Source: Rhea pennata
Lineage: Eukaryota > Chordata > Aves > Rheiformes > Rheidae
DNA: 64,000 bases
Direction of reading: 5' to 3'
NCBI RefSeq assembly: GCF_028389875.1
Contig: NC_084665.1
Span: 21,856,001-21,920,000 of the forward strand
Shown here piece by piece: positions 11,440 through 25,184 of this stretch; within the stretch, counting starts at the first letter, position 1, and each line of letters opens with the position of its first letter. Below the pieces are notes generated by a model. That model ran no database searches, was not told where the DNA came from, and was given only the letters and a program-made list of their open reading frames with translations. The translations under genes were made by a program, and so were the position numbers.

Positions 11440-12790
11440 GAACAATTTTAGATTACCTTTTTTAAAATGGAACTTGCAACACTTCTAACAGCACAAGAGA
11501 CATTTGACTTTTTTGACTTGTATCTCCACTTAGTTTAAAGAAAAATAAGTGAACATCTTTAGTTGCAGTGCACAAAGTTTTCAGGTGTGTGTGTTCATTT
11601 ACTATTGTTTCAGTTTTTGGGTGACCAGTTTGGAAGTGATCTGTGTTCTTGGGTAACCCAAACATCCCGTTGGAGGGATGAGTCCTGCTTGGCGCTGATC
11701 TCTGTACAGACCTACGAGGGCAGCGGGAAGAGCTGGCAGTCTAATTTTATAAGGCAGTGGCAGGAATTGTGACAAACTATGAGATGAATATAAATGGCTC
11801 TTGATTTATTTATTTATTTCCCCCCTCTGGTTAGGATGCCTGTAGCTACCATGGATGTCAATTGACATAAAAGTTTACCAAACGAGGTGAGCACTTTCTC
11901 TGACCGCAGTCGTGTTCCCGAGCCTGTGATACCGAAGAGGAGGAGAGTCTGGGCAGCATGCTCGGAATAAAGTGGCAGTCTTAAAGCAGCAATTCTATGG
12001 ACGTGTGTCCGTCCATTCCGTCGCTCGTTCTGTGCTGGCCTGAGGGTCTGCGTTGCTCTCTTCAGTTTTGAAGTCCAGCTACCAGTAAGAGTTGGCTGTG
12101 ACTGATGCAGGTTTTGTTTACCACTCTTATCTGCTAACCTCATAAAGAAGGTCTAAGCTTAAATAAAGAGCTTATGGTCAAGCAATTTGTCACCTGGTGC
12201 TGGTTCCTTGATCCATTCCCAGTGTGTCTGCTCCATTCTTTCTCCGTGACAAATGATCACAGATTTCAGCAGGGCTGGGTCAAGCTCTTACTATGGAGCT
12301 TTCAAATTTTAGCATGTCTGTATGATAGCCTCCAGGTAACCTTGATTCTTCTAAAGGACTCCTGGGAGTCCTTAAAGTTTTACATTCACTTTTAAAGTTT
12401 TACTTAGGAAGGAAAAATAAAAATCAGTATTATCATTTAGGGCATGCAATAAGGCCTATAGCTCCATATACATCTCCTAATCAGAGATATTTGATTCACA
12501 TGGTTTCTTAAACAAGTTGCAACTAGTTTGAAAAATGACAGAACTGTTAGTAGAAGTAGTAATAGAATGGTGAGCTGTGTAATCTAGTGTACTTAAGTGT
12601 GTCTGCCATTAAAAACAGTGTATGGCCAACTGTGTTTTGGGACCAGAGACATGTAGAAGAATATATAACTGTTCACCTGGCAATAGCAGCTGCAGAAGGC
12701 AAACAAAGTAGTAAAGAAAGAAAGGTAAAATACATCAGCCCACAGCTTTGAGGTACTAACTCAGTAATTGTTAACAGCTCAGTAATTCAG

Positions 12791-12794
<4 letters not shown>

Positions 12795-12822
<28 letters not shown>
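12795..12822. repeat. Poly-A run (28 nt)
   Basis: There are 28 consecutive A residues and no recognisable retroposon body upstream. It is likely a mononucleotide repeat. Confidence 0.9.
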
Positions 12823-12824
<2 letters not shown>

Positions 12825-15800
12825 TTTGACTTATCTTACCAAATTCTGTATTGCATATTTGGCCTTGAATGTTTTTAGATGTCCTTGTCCTAGGGGCATC
12901 CACCCTGCAATTTAATCCTTGCAAATTATTAATAACGTTTTGTACAGAGCATGCAAAGAGAGTCTGAAAGTTGTTGCTGGTGGTGGGTTTTTTTGACCTG
13001 TGAAATAACTCCTTCATAAGCTAAGGTAATATTACTCTATCTACTGTCACATTTCACACTTTTACGCTACTCCTATATTCTCTGTGCTTGAGCCGTGTCT
13101 GAGGTGGGGGAGGAGGTGATCAGTCAATTGGGACTGTTCCTCTCTTCACATTTTCAGATCAGCACCCAGTAGTTCCTCTGTGGTGAACTCTGAATTTTGG
13201 CTCAGCAGCACTAGATTGATCTTTATCAACAATTTTCACTTATTATTCCCAGGACTGCTTATATTCTGTTCCTCTGCCTTTGGCTTCAGATGCTTTACTC
13301 CAGTTTTGAAAAATCATCATTTTTTTTATTGCTGTTCTTGGGACATTTAAATCATCTTTTGAATAGAGACCGACACCCATACAGTTCTGCCTACCTCTCT
13401 TGGTAGCAATATCCAGGATATTTTATTTGTGATATACTCTTTTTTACTTCATCTTCTCACCAGGATTTTTCTTTCAGTGGGAAGGTTTTCTAATTTCAAG
13501 CAGTCTTCGGGTAGTTTTTATTTGGAAAAAAAAAATCACCCAAACTGATGTAATTCTCCTCTTCTTTGTACCCTGTCCCCCTGCCATCACCAAAAAACAC
13601 TTTGTCATCTGTGTATCTTCTTTTCCATTTTCTTCCCAAAATTGCCTTGGTCTGTGGCACACTTTTTTTCCCCTCTCTTGAAAGGAGTAGTTCTAAAGAT
13701 ATGCTAATAAAATCTTTATCCTACATTATCAGAAGTTCTGCTGTGTAAAACTGTCTCCCAGTTCTCCAGTTGATATCCTGGCTGTTATTGTAACCTACTT
13801 GCTTTAGTCACACACATACGCACAATTCCATGCAGAAATGACAGTGAGAGCCTCCAGGTTTTGTGGCTAAGTATGAAGAGGAAATGTAAAAAATAAATCC
13901 AGGTTACCTCTGTAATCTTGCCTCTTTGCCTACTTGCGGGCATACGCTGTATTATAGGCTTTTATAGCTCGGTCACAAACTGTTCCTCAAATGCACTATA
14001 ATCATAGTATTTTCTTAAACCTTAGTTACATGTATATCATCTTTCTCGAGCTGTGTTCTGCCATCTGCAGACCAGAGGCCAAGAGTCCTGCCTGGACATG
14101 GTGCGTAGCTGGCTGTGCTTGCAGTGAAAAACACTGACGGCTAATGGGTGCTAGACAAACACGTGGTCTAGGGGTACGACACAGTGAAATCTTGCTTACC
14201 TTTGGCTGGCACTTGGAGCATTCCCCCAACTTTCTTTGAATTTTAAAGTAGCTACCAGGGAGCCTTGATGCACTGACTCACCTCTAGGGCTTGGGCAGCC
14301 TCTGGGAGAAAAACCCCTCTGTCCAGCTGATTTCTGCTCCAGAAGGGAATCTGACTTGCAGTGCCACAAAACTTTGACAGCAAGTAATGGGGGAGAGATT
14401 TCATATTGCATGAAGTAATGTAGCAACACCTAATGCAAACAGGCTTTCGCTGGGTTTTCTCCTGGTCTGGGCAATTGTGTATGAAGATGCTATCTTTGCA
14501 TGTAGAAAACAGTGGGAAGATTATTCGGTTTGTTGGAGTTTTACACAGGACCTCAGGGGCTGATGATGGCTTTGTGCAGCGCTTTCATCGTGGAGTCTGA
14601 GAGGGCTGATTTTGACCCCTGGAAGAATTTGAAACTGCTGTAAGGAAGCAGAGTTGTGCTGGAATAAAACCGACTTTCTTGGCCGACGGTGCAATGTTTG
14701 GGGATTCTTGGCCTTTGCAGCAGGACGCCTGGCCAGGGCTGGCCACAGGCTCTGATGGCTTCTGTGCCTTGCTTGCGTTCAGGAGGCAGGGTGCTTTTGA
14801 GGATTGTGGCAAAAAGCTTGCAGACTGCCGAGGAACTGGATGGGGCGCCTGTGCGTGCCAATGCCAGTCTGAGCGCTGAGCAGACTTCAGAACGAAGGCT
14901 TGCGTGGATTTATTCTCATTAAGGAAAATGTGCAAAATTTTGTCTTGGTGACAAAATGAGAAGCGCAAATGTTTGTGAAAGGGGAGGAAAATGAAGTATT
15001 AGAGTGGAGTTAACTGATCTGCTGTTAGTGACTTGGGGCATTCCTGGCTGCAGGAGGCAGCTGGGCAGCGCAGTGCTGCAGGAACACTCTGCTTTGTAAA
15101 TTCACTTTGGAAAGTAGGAATTTGGTTCCCTGTTTTCCTTCCACTTGAACAACAAATGCTCTCAGAAGCACCTTCCTCTTCTGTTCAAGGAAGACTCTTC
15201 TATCGTAATTCTCATCTGTTTTTATCCTCTATTGGCCCAAACTGTTTAATGCGAATGTGGTAAGAAGGACCCAGCCCCCCTTGAAGCTTTCTGAGAGGGC
15301 AACAATCTATGTCTGCTTAACAAGTTTCTCCTGGCTTGCTCAGCCTTCCTGCTATTACAGATCTTCTAGAGTTTATAAACCATAAATCTCTTGGAGGAGA
15401 CCCAATGAGATATGGGTAAATAAAGGGGTCATACCAAGTATCTAAGCTGTTCTGTTCAAACCACGTTCTCCTCCTTTTCTCAGTTCCAGGGGCTCCAGCC
15501 TACACAGTGCACAAAGCATATCCGGATCAGTGAATACCATATGGTAATTAAAAATATTGTGCATTCATATCTTCTTTTACAATAGTAGCTCAATTCAGAG
15601 ATTAAATGAAAATGAGTATCTTCTTCATATTGTGTTATCTAGAGAGAGGTGGGGCGAAGCCTGTCGTAAATAAGATGTTGTGGAGGAAAGTTTGGTTGAG
15701 TTATGTGATTTGTGGTGATGAGATTTGCCATATAACAGTTTTAAATCTAAGTATCACAGTGAAATTTATTTTAGACTTTATTAAATATTTTATTCAGTTG

Positions 15801-15957
15801 ATTGACATAAATGCAGTCCCCAAATTTAGGGTTTTAATGCTGCTATTTTTCATGTGTTGCATGAGCACAGCAATGCATTTCCTACCACACCTGCTAAACC
15901 TTCAGGAAGTGGCTATTGATTCCTGAAAGTTTTAGAAATGGTATGGAGCAGGGCACT

Positions 15958-15984
15958 TTTTTTTTCTTTTTTCTTTTTTTTTTT
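15958..15984. repeat. T-rich tract
   Basis: T-runs are interrupted by single C residues, a simple low-complexity sequence. Confidence 0.8.
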
Positions 15985-17927
15985 TCCCGTGATAAAAATG
16001 TGTGCAAAATGTAAAATAAAGATGCATGTAATTATTGTATAAGGTGAAATGCTAGTATTTTGCAAAGTATTTTGTATCGATGAAATAAAACCAGGGCCTC
16101 CTTGCTTGCTAGCAGAGAAATCTGAAAATTGACACTTTTCATATAAAAACTGACTGCAGTTGCAAAATTTTCTTATAAATTTTGTTTCTCATAAATGTAT
16201 TCTTTCCACCCATCCAATGCTGATTCAGTTTTGCATTTAGAGGAAAACTGCTGTGTTATGGACAGACAACAGTCTTTACCAAAGATCCAAGGCCTACTGT
16301 GATACAAACTGGTTGTATGGGTAAAATCTGCATATAATTGTTGCTGTCTTCGTAATTTTTGGTTTCTAGCCTTTGTTGTCTCTGGATCACAGCAAACAGA
16401 TGGTGTTCAAGTTTTATTTGAATATCTGAGTACATTGGAAATGAGGCGAAATGAATTCAGCCATCACTAATAAGAATAATGCCAAACCCTCAGGAAGTTT
16501 CTTTCCTCCCCAACTTTTCCATAGTCCTGTTTATAACTCACTTTGTTACACAATTGTGTTTTGTCTGAATAGTTTAATGACTGCTCTTTGAGTTGCAGCT
16601 CCGGCTTCGGGTAGCACTGGGTGAGTTGCATTGCAATGATGGCAGCTGCAAGGATCTCCGTCCATCTGTCCATCCATCTCGTCAGCGTGCAAGGCAATGT
16701 TGCTGTTCCAGCTGCACCTGGAGGCTTGCGAGAGTCAAGGAAAAACCCTGAAGTTGGTGGCAAACCCTACAATAAAGTGAGCAACTCACCTCAGATGTAG
16801 AAAACTAAACAGATCTCCTCAAAATATGTTTACTTTTCTGGCTAGGTAAATACATCATATAGTTATATTTAGAATTTGAATCCAAACAATAACATGTTAG
16901 TAAGGTAACTGTTTTCCCCTCAATGGTAACCAGTGACAACTGAAGGCATTAATCTTTGTATTTTATATTGCTAACCAACCCTGCCAAAAGTTAGATGGCT
17001 TTAATAGCTAGCTGGTATTTGTATAACGTGTAAGTTCAGCTGTATATTTGCCTTTGATGGAGCAGACTTGCAAACAAGATCTGGCATCTGAGCAGGCCTG
17101 TGCTAGACTGAAATTATTCATATGGAGTTGGATAAGTAAACAAATCAGGAATTTGGAGACTTTTTAGGTTATTGAATTTTTTTTCATCTGGTATCTGCCT
17201 TTTTAACTTGGAGCTGACCAAGATGGTTTTAAAAACTAAGCTTTTAGGCTTAAAAAGCTCATTTATTTATTTCTAGGATATGTTATTCATACTTGTAATA
17301 AACTAATGGGATTTAATAGACTCAAAGTAGTCTCAAAAGTGGAGGAACTTTTTTTTACAGTATGATGAAATATCTGAGTAAACAGGTCCTATGTGCTTTG
17401 CTGCCTGATTTATGCCCCTGAAACGTCAAGCTATATGGCATGAGTGGTTATTTTGCTTGTCAGAGAAATATTATTTCTCTGTGCCGGTCCTTCGATATTT
17501 CAGAGTGCTAGAAAAACGTATGTGAGCACTGAAATAGGAATGCCTTTTTAAGGGTGACGTGAGGTAAAGAGGCGAAGTCACAGCACAGGGACTGTGCTGA
17601 CTCCCTAAATGTGAAACATAGCAAATGCTCAAAATATCAGATGTGTAAGTTGAAATTGCCTCAAGGCAGCTTAATCTTATATGGGAGGAATTGGCATAAC
17701 GTGTGAACCAAGCAGAAGCTGACCTTGGCAGCCGCCGAGCAGCAATAGCTTCTCTGGGACAAATTGTTCCAGAACAGTTTATCGCTCGTGTGAGCACAGA
17801 CTTGCTTTATTGCTGATCTGGGTAGCGAGTCTCCTGGTTTGATCTCCTGATATGGTCCTCGATGGGATAATCCTGCTCTTTATTCGAAACTTGAGTTTTT
17901 TCTTTCAGGGAAATCCTCGATGGCTGC

Positions 17928-17956
17928 TTTCTTTCTTTCTTTCTTTCTTTTTTTTT
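17928..17956. repeat. CTTT microsatellite
   Basis: At least five CTTT units run into a T-run, a pyrimidine tract in the downstream flank. Confidence 0.85.
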
Positions 17957-18240
17957 GAGAGGGGGATTGTTTTATTTTGGTTTTTGTTTTAACGTCGTTA
18001 GCCAGGGATGTAGCGAGAGAAACGCGGCACCTTTCCTAGCACATCGCAGAGGCAGATTGCTAAAACAGCTGTGCCACGTGCTGCCTGTGGAGCACAAGGT
18101 TTGTGCGCCTCTTGCACAAGCAGAGAGTACCTCTTAGTACCACATCATATATCAAATCAGGCAGTGTTACAACTGGAAGGGGGAAGAAAGCTGTTTAATT
18201 AAAATAATGCTTTCTTGAATATAGGTCATCTTTTGCTTCC

Positions 18241-18275
18241 TTTTTGTTTTTTTTTTTTTTTTCCTTCTTCTTCTT
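18241..18275. repeat. T-run followed by TTC repeats
   Basis: A 13-residue or longer T tract is followed by several TTC units, giving a continuous pyrimidine tract on the plus strand. Confidence 0.8.
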
Positions 18276-18794
18276 TTCCTGTTGGGTTTTACAGAAATCC
18301 AAGCATCTCGATGTTCAAATACCCTTGAATATTTTGGCACCTAGGGACTTGTTTCTGCTTCATAATGATTTCGCTTTGTTAACCTGCAGTTGGGTTGTTG
18401 AGAGGAGAGTTGGACCTTTTTCTGTTCTTTTTATGGATTATTTTTGGCCCTAAGAAAACCTGTAGCTTTTGCAAAATGATCAGCATCTCTAAACTTAAAT
18501 GCTGTCACAGCATCGGATCTCACAGAATTGTGGCTTCAGACGTGCATCTGGAAGTATTAAAAAGCTTGTGTTAGACAGGAATGTTACCCTCAATATAAAT
18601 TTCCGTAGGAAAAAAAATGAATTTGTCTCTTCTCCACATATTCGCTCCACTGGTGTCTCTGTTGACACACAGAGCCACTTTGCTAGGATGATTTTCACTC
18701 AGGGTTAACCTTTGAGGGAGCTGCTGAGGGGCAATGCAGCAGAAGTTTTTAAAGCAATCATTTTTAGACTTCCGATGGGTGTGCTCGGGCAATT

Positions 18795-18809
18795 CCCCCC
18801 CCCCCCCCC
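18795..18809. repeat. Poly-C run (15 nt)
   Basis: Fifteen consecutive C residues border the CpG-rich patch at 18840-19050. Length errors in assembly are likely here. Confidence 0.9.
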
Positions 18810-18839
18810 GCCCTTGCCTCAATTTGCAGTGATGGAAAC

Positions 18840-19050
18840 CTGCAATGAGCCAGGATCGGTTTCCAGTTTGGAGGCTGGCGTGTGACGAAAGGGCACTTGG
18901 GAGCTCCCCGAGCTGCTGGCGGGGACGGAGCCGCGTGTCCCTCCCCGGCTTGTGGACAAGCTCGACTGCTGCTTTTCTCACTGCAGTGAGGTGCCCCCGA
19001 CCGCTTATCGCTCTGAATCTCCCCTGCACTTCTCCATTCCTGCTGCGGCT
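18840..19050. promoter_or_regulatory. Small CpG-rich patch
   Basis: About fourteen CpG dinucleotides occur in roughly 200 bp, against very few in the flanks. A perfect 14-bp palindrome CTCACTGCAGTGAG lies at 18977-18990. Minus-strand frames up to 152 residues cross it but match nothing known. It could be a regulatory element or the 5' exon of an uncharacterised transcript. There is no direct evidence for either. Confidence 0.35.
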
Positions 19051-19512
19051 CTGTCAAGGCAGATAGGATGGCATTTACACCTTTAAAACCTTCAGAACTT
19101 TGCACTGACTAAGGACTATGTGGTTTTTGGCTCCAGTTTCAGCGCTTTAGGGCATGATTTCAACCATGTCTATGGAGACCAATTTTCAACATCAAAACAA
19201 ACCAGTGTAAGTGGAATTTATATTACCTTTTAAAAACGCAAGTCAACAGAGCTGAGGACTCTGCCTCAAGGAAGCCTCTTGGGTTTGTTCAGGGAATTAC
19301 TACAAATATTTTACATCCTTTTTGGGATTTGAGACAACCTCAGGAAGTGCCTGCTTAGGAAGGCTGTGGAAATACCCAGGCTGCATGGCTGATGCAAGGT
19401 GATTTCTGGGCCCACAGCAAAAGAGAGCACCCCTCTGCTGTGAAATATCTTATGTTGCCTGAAAACAGTTTAATTTTTAGAGCTAGGTTGATTACTCTAA
19501 ACACCTAAAGGA

Positions 19513-19541
19513 AATATATATATATATTATATATATATATG
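19513..19541. repeat. TA microsatellite
   Basis: Near-perfect alternating TA is broken once by TT, forming a self-complementary tract. Confidence 0.9.
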
Positions 19542-22530
19542 TTGTCTAAGCTCAGTGTTGTTTTCAGCTTGGGTGGTGGTGGTCAAGAGCAAAATCTGAG
19601 CAAAATTCTTGATCCTGACTGACCAAGCTTGTGCAAGTTTGGGTAGCTCTAAAGGCAAAGAAATATTCTGCTCCCTAGAAATATCTCTGCAATCCTGTGA
19701 TGGAAATTCTCTGTGCAGCAGTGCTGTAATAGTGGAAGGACTGAACTCAAAGTAAGAAAGTCTGCAGGGAATAGCATGTTAGGATACCACCTGAAGCCCA
19801 TCAGAAGGAGGAAAGCTAGAGATATCGTAACACTGGGTGGGGGGTACTTCATCATTCTCTGAAATCTGCCTCAGAGCAACTTAGTGATCATGACTGAATA
19901 TCTTGGAAATTCAGTAATGGAGTTTCCAATGTGCTCTGCATCATAACTGGGTGGATTTTGACAAGTTCATTATAATTAGTGAGTAATTTCAAAACATTAT
20001 TTGAAATACAAATAAATCACAGTGCTCATTTTTTTTGAGCTCTGTGCTGCACGCGGCACATGTTCTTGCAGACTATGGGAGCTTCCTGAACTTGAGACTG
20101 AGTCACTTGCCCCGTTAGCAGCAGCTGTGGAAGTGGTCTTGTCCTTAATTTCTGGGAGACTTCCAAAGGCAGCCTCTGTGTGTGGCTAAACTTTATGCTT
20201 ACGCTCCAAAAATGCTCACACAGGCTAGAATCCAGCAGAACACTTAAGCTTATGCGTAACTTTTAAGCACTTGGGTAATCCTATGGCAGCATTCGCTCAT
20301 GTATTTTAAGTACTTTGTTGGACTGGGGTCACAGTCATAGCCATAATTAGATTTGGGTTTTTAAAACATCACTTTGATGAAAGATAATATTTTGCATATA
20401 CATAGGCTCTACAGCATTGGATTTGGAAAAAGAATTCAAAAACCGCTTGCAAGCTGCAGCCCCAACTGTGGTGACGGTGCTACACACTGCATTAATAATG
20501 AATGCAGCGGTTATTATGTGGAATTGCACACTGGATTAAAAGATGACAGTTAAAGCTAGTATCTGGAAATTTTACAAATAATATTTTTTCAAAGCTGGCT
20601 AGAGCTTCTGCCATCTCACACAGCAAGTAGCACAGGAAAAGGAAGACATATAAAGTTACTGGATTTACATTTTAAAATACCCTGTCCTAGGGATTTTGGC
20701 TTGGGTACAAGCATCAAATTATTACAAGATGAATATTTACTTAACTGCTAATTTTATGATGGGAGAGGGCCATGCCAACAAACTGCCAGCTTAGAAATGT
20801 ATTTTAGTTATCTCAGTACCTTGCAGGCAAATGTATCTGAGTGAAATGTTAGCACCAGCTGTTACAGCTGAGCCTTCCTTTCTTTACTTATCAGCGCTGT
20901 ATGTGTGTATCATGCATTTGTAACATATGTATTTGTGGCGTGTGTTTATAATCGTTCAGGGGAGCTTTATTGTTCAAGAACAAAGGTGGATTTTGTAAAG
21001 GCAGCAGATCCTTTGCTGTGTTGCTTCCACTTGACACGGACTTTTCAATGCTTTTCTCCTGGTTTTGCTGAAGAATCAGATGAGCAGTGTTTTGCCTGGT
21101 GGCAGGCAGGCCCCCCATGCGTCGAGGAAGTCTGTGGAGCAGACCACACGATCGCCCTGGTGTCACCCCTCCAGGAGGGCCCTGCTCAGGAGACTCTAGG
21201 AATGTCTTTGCAAGAAAGCAGCTTTCTGGATGAATCTGGATCTTAGTATTATTACTATTCCTTGTGCTGTTTGGACACTCATTATTTGCACTGACTAATA
21301 AATGGCAAAAGTATCCAAGCTTTTACTCTCCACTGTCTTTGCTTCCCAGCATGTAAATATGGTGCCTCTTTCCTACCTCTTATGTACCTTTGTATGCAAA
21401 CAGACTTTGTACAAAATGCAAATTGATGCTGTGTATTACAGTTTCACAACAACTTCACTGTGACCTCATTCGAATTTCTGCCAACTCCCGAAATGGAAAA
21501 AAGTTCCAAACTGAACAAGAAAAGATGGTTATGTAAAATATGTTTATTTGTGATAGACTCAAGGGCAGATTTCAACATGGTATGTTGTGATTATAATACA
21601 GAAATATCTCTACTGGATAGCTATAAGGGGCTGACAAAAGTCAGGTATTTGAGAGGGCAGCTTCCTAATAGAAGTGGGAAGCAGAACTGTAGCCCGCACA
21701 TTTAAAGTGGGCTGTCTCATAAAATGTTATGCTCTTGTAAAGGTTTCACTGTGGTTTCTGTCTTACAATATTGACTAGCACGAGTTAGGGAGGTGACAGG
21801 TGAGTCCGGTCTGCAGTAAGATGGGAGCGTATGTCAGTTTGAGATCGGTTCTACATTTGCAGAGAACAGAAGAGAAGAAACTGTGCAGCCTTGGTGTAAC
21901 ACAGCAGAGCAAACAACTACTGCTTGATATTGTGTTCCATGAAATTTCAACGCTTTATTGAAGATGTTCACTGTGTAATTTAGGTTTTTCCTCTTTAGCA
22001 TACCAGAGCAAAGACAGAATTCTTCCTACCCCATTAAAGTTTCATGTTACTATTTTGATCCTCATGACTTGGTTTTAAGTATAAAATAGCCTGCCTCACA
22101 GTGAGTGCTCAGCATGTTGCTTCATATTTCCACTAACTATCTACCTTTGCCAGTTTTTAAAGCTCTCATGAAACAGAATAGCCTCACTAAATATTTGGGG
22201 TAAAGATGGCCCTGGGTTGCAAAACATAGATTTTGAATGCTCCCCTGTCTGGGAGGAGCATTTGAATCTGATGCCTTTAATTTCATTTTCTACAGAAATG
22301 AGTGCAGCTGTGCAATTTCTTTTATGGACATACTGGTACATATTCATAGCTCCCATAAAAGACAGCCCCATTCACAGCTAGAGTTTTATTTTGGCCTCAT
22401 CTCTAGTTATCTGCTGAATGATTCTCCCTCAATGCACGATAGTTCTTGACCAGGGAGGTGAATTTGGCAGCACCAAAAATGCAGGACCACCTTCCCTTCC
22501 CAGCCTTCGTGAAAGAAATGGGAATATGAC
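19542..22530. other. Downstream flank, no gene recognised
   Basis: The longest frame (20905-21246, plus) reads as unrelated text with a GC-rich end near 21100-21200. No RNA gene is seen. CR1 sequence may start inside the last 90 bases. Confidence 0.45.
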
Positions 22531-22650
22531 TAGGCAAGGCCCCAAGCAACCTAATATGAGTCTTGATGTTGACCCTCTTCTGAGCAGGGAGCAGGACTAA
22601 GATGACCTCAAGAAGTCTCTTCCAACCTAAATAATTTTATAATTCTATGA
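22531..22650 (+). mobile_element. CR1 LINE 3' end (5'-truncated copy)
   Basis: The sequence CCCCAAGCAACCTAATATG, then GAGCAGGGAGCAGGACTAAG, ATGACCTCAAGAAGTCTC and TTCCAACCTAAATAATTTTA follows the well-known CR1 3' region. It ends in ATTCTATGA at 22642-22650, one unit of the 8-bp CR1 tail repeat. The 5' boundary is unclear and CR1 sequence may begin near 22440. CR1 is the dominant LINE of birds and its copies are usually short 3' ends like this one. A run of 14 G follows directly. Confidence 0.85.
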
Positions 22651-22654
22651 AGAA

Positions 22655-22668
22655 GGGGGGGGGGGGGG
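22655..22668. repeat. Poly-G run (14 nt)
   Basis: Fourteen consecutive G residues directly follow the CR1 3' end, then a GGAGAGG purine tract. It could form a G-rich secondary structure. Confidence 0.9.
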
Positions 22669-25184
22669 AAGGAGAGGGAGAGAAAAAAGGCAACTCCAAG
22701 ATATTTGAAAGTATATTTCTTTATAGAAACATGTTACCTTTTAGTTGGAAATGAGTAACACCTCTCTTCTGGAGGGCTAATTTTCTGAGGGAAAAACAAT
22801 TGCTTTTCTCTTGAAAGACAAATGCTTCACTGGAGGTCTGGGGGGACAGGGATATATGTCCTCCAGGGGATCATGCTGCTTAGAGCTGCAGGGTGGCTGC
22901 GAGCAGCTGCCTTCGGGCACCTTCCTCTGCTGAACCAGCCTCCACCCAGAATAAACCTGCAGTAGATCTCACTGCTGTGAAATATTAGGCTTGTCCTACA
23001 ATATTTTTCTTTAAGTATTGGCTTTATGTTCAGTCAAGCTGAACCAAAATCCATGTACTCTGTATTTTCAGTGTCTTCTGTGGCAACATATGCTGTGTTG
23101 TGTGAATCCTGGAGAAAGGCTTCTGTGGAAATATCAGTGGTTTTTTTTCTTTTTTTTTTCTTTTTTTTTTCTTTTTTTTTTTTTTGTGCCCAGTGGAGAG
23201 GATCTTACCTCACTCTCCATACTAGCTAATCTTCTGACACTGGCCGCAGTAGATCCCAGCTGTATTTATTTGGTATAGTTTCTGGATATGGAGTGTTCAG
23301 GCATATTCTTGTGTGGGCTCACCCACAGCTGAAAAGTTGATGTTGGCAACGTATGTCTGCACATCTCAGGTTAGCATTACTCCCTTACTAAGACTGTTTT
23401 GTAACTAATAAAGTGCAGAAGTGCCTTGTATCTGCTGAAGATGCTCCCTTTGCCAATATGGACGACTGGCATCTGTGAGAAGGTGCAGGGAAAGGGAGAG
23501 AGGCCTGAGCAGTGTTACAGTCCCACACTTTCTGATCAGTGGATTTAATAACTGTATGTCTGTCATACAAAACAGTTGCATGAAGATGGCTGTTTCTTTA
23601 AAATTAGTCTGTAAACTCTGAATGATGACAGTACAGCTAAAAGCATTAACTCTGGACTTCTCTAACCTCATTTAACAGTGAGCCAGAAGCCTCACGAGAG
23701 TCTGAACCATTAAGCTTCAAAAGCAGAATATTCTGTCATCAGTAGAAAGTTAATGAGAACAGTCCTTGAATTGTTCATTTTGTATTCACAGGATTTGTCT
23801 ACCCTAGTGGTACAGTTAAATGCTTGTGTGTTATGTTTGTCATCTGCGTCTCTGTTGTCTCTTACAGTAATTTGATCACCACCAAAATGCATCCCTGTTG
23901 TATTCCTTGTCTGCCTGCATTCATCTAAGGACTGAAAAAGCCTTAATGGGAGTCAGGTTTTGACACCTATGACACAGGAGCCTCTGTCTGGTGGTGTGTC
24001 CATGTGTGTGATATGAAACATCAGCAGGGAAAGTTTTCTTCTTGCACGAGCCTTTTGCGTGTGTGGTGCTGTACTGGTCTGCAGTGACTCACCCTGGTCC
24101 TGCTTTGGCCAGCGTGTATCCCACAGAGCCTCCCTGTCTCTCAGCTCAGAGTTAGGAGCAGGCTCCTGGGTTTTTTACCTGCCAGGCTGGCTGGTGTTGC
24201 GTCTTTACTGTACTGAACTGGTACTAGAGAAGGATAGAAGGAAAATGAGACAGAAAAATGCAATCTCTGTCTGCTTCGTGTTTTTCCATGCTGCTGGAGA
24301 GCTAGGGTCTGTAAAGCATAACCGTTGGCTGCTAAATCCACTACCCTTTGCTCACCATTAATTTTCTACAGAAAACATACAAAAAATGTTGCTAATGCAA
24401 ATGATGGTCAAAGTAGCAAAGCATGTTGCCTCAGCTACCTCTCCTTTTCTCTTCTTGCTTTAGTGGGTTTTGGTGTTTATAGCAATAGTCCCCATCAGTC
24501 TAAAGGATTCAAGACCAATGCGAGCATGCTAGTGGCAGTCCCCATCAGCCCGCAAATGCACTTTTGATGTCTGGCTATTAAGGTGTCAGGAGCTTCCTGC
24601 ATGAGAAACAAGATTGCTGTATTTAGTGGTTCTCAGTGGACTGCTTCTGTGAATTTGTCGAATTATTTTTCCAGACTGATGTGAACTTTTAATATTCATG
24701 GTATCTAGCTGTATAAAGGGGTAGGAAGGATGGGACACAAACTGCATGCTGTATTCAAGACATAGTGGATTTATGCAACAGCATAATGAGGTTCGGCTTC
24801 ATTCCCAACTCTGTCCTCAATAGGTTCTGATGCCAGATTTGCTTTCTGCAGCTGTAATTTACATCAAACTATTCCGTATAACCTTGACACCATGCTCCCA
24901 AGAGGTTGCAGTAAATTCAGGGCCCTTAATTGTTTAAGTAAATTCGGGACATTTTTTTCCTCATACGCTTCACTTTACATTTATCCACGTTTATTCACCC
25001 CCTACCCAGATTGTCTATGCATGTGCTAAGCAGCAAACGGCTTGGGTGGCCCTCAGAGGGGCTCCACCAGTGAACTCCCTCCTGTGAAAAACAGATTATA
25101 TTTATCTATCGTTGCTTTCCCACTTTTTAAGTAGCTTAAGTAGGTGAGGACTTTCCTTTAATCCCAACACAACCTCCTTTCATG
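22669..25184. other. Downstream flank, no gene recognised
   Basis: Only the T-rich tract at 23141-23185 and short open frames are visible. Confidence 0.45.
23141..23185. repeat. T-rich tract (45 nt)
   Basis: T-runs of 8-15 are separated by single C residues. On the minus strand this is a long A-run, which could be a retroposon tail. No body is recognised to its right. Confidence 0.85.

Larger units (their letters stand above)
10781..18240. other. Downstream flank with two CpG-rich patches, no confirmed gene
   Basis: Apart from the tracts listed separately, CpG clusters stand out at about 11880-12060 and 14570-14890. Minus-strand frames of 102-127 residues cross the second patch but match nothing known. 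The remaining DNA is AT-rich and uninformative. Confidence 0.4.

Noticed and set aside
18571-19105. Minus-strand frames of 113 and 152 residues as genes
   Set aside because: They overlap each other in different frames across a CpG-rich patch and a poly-C run, so composition explains their length.
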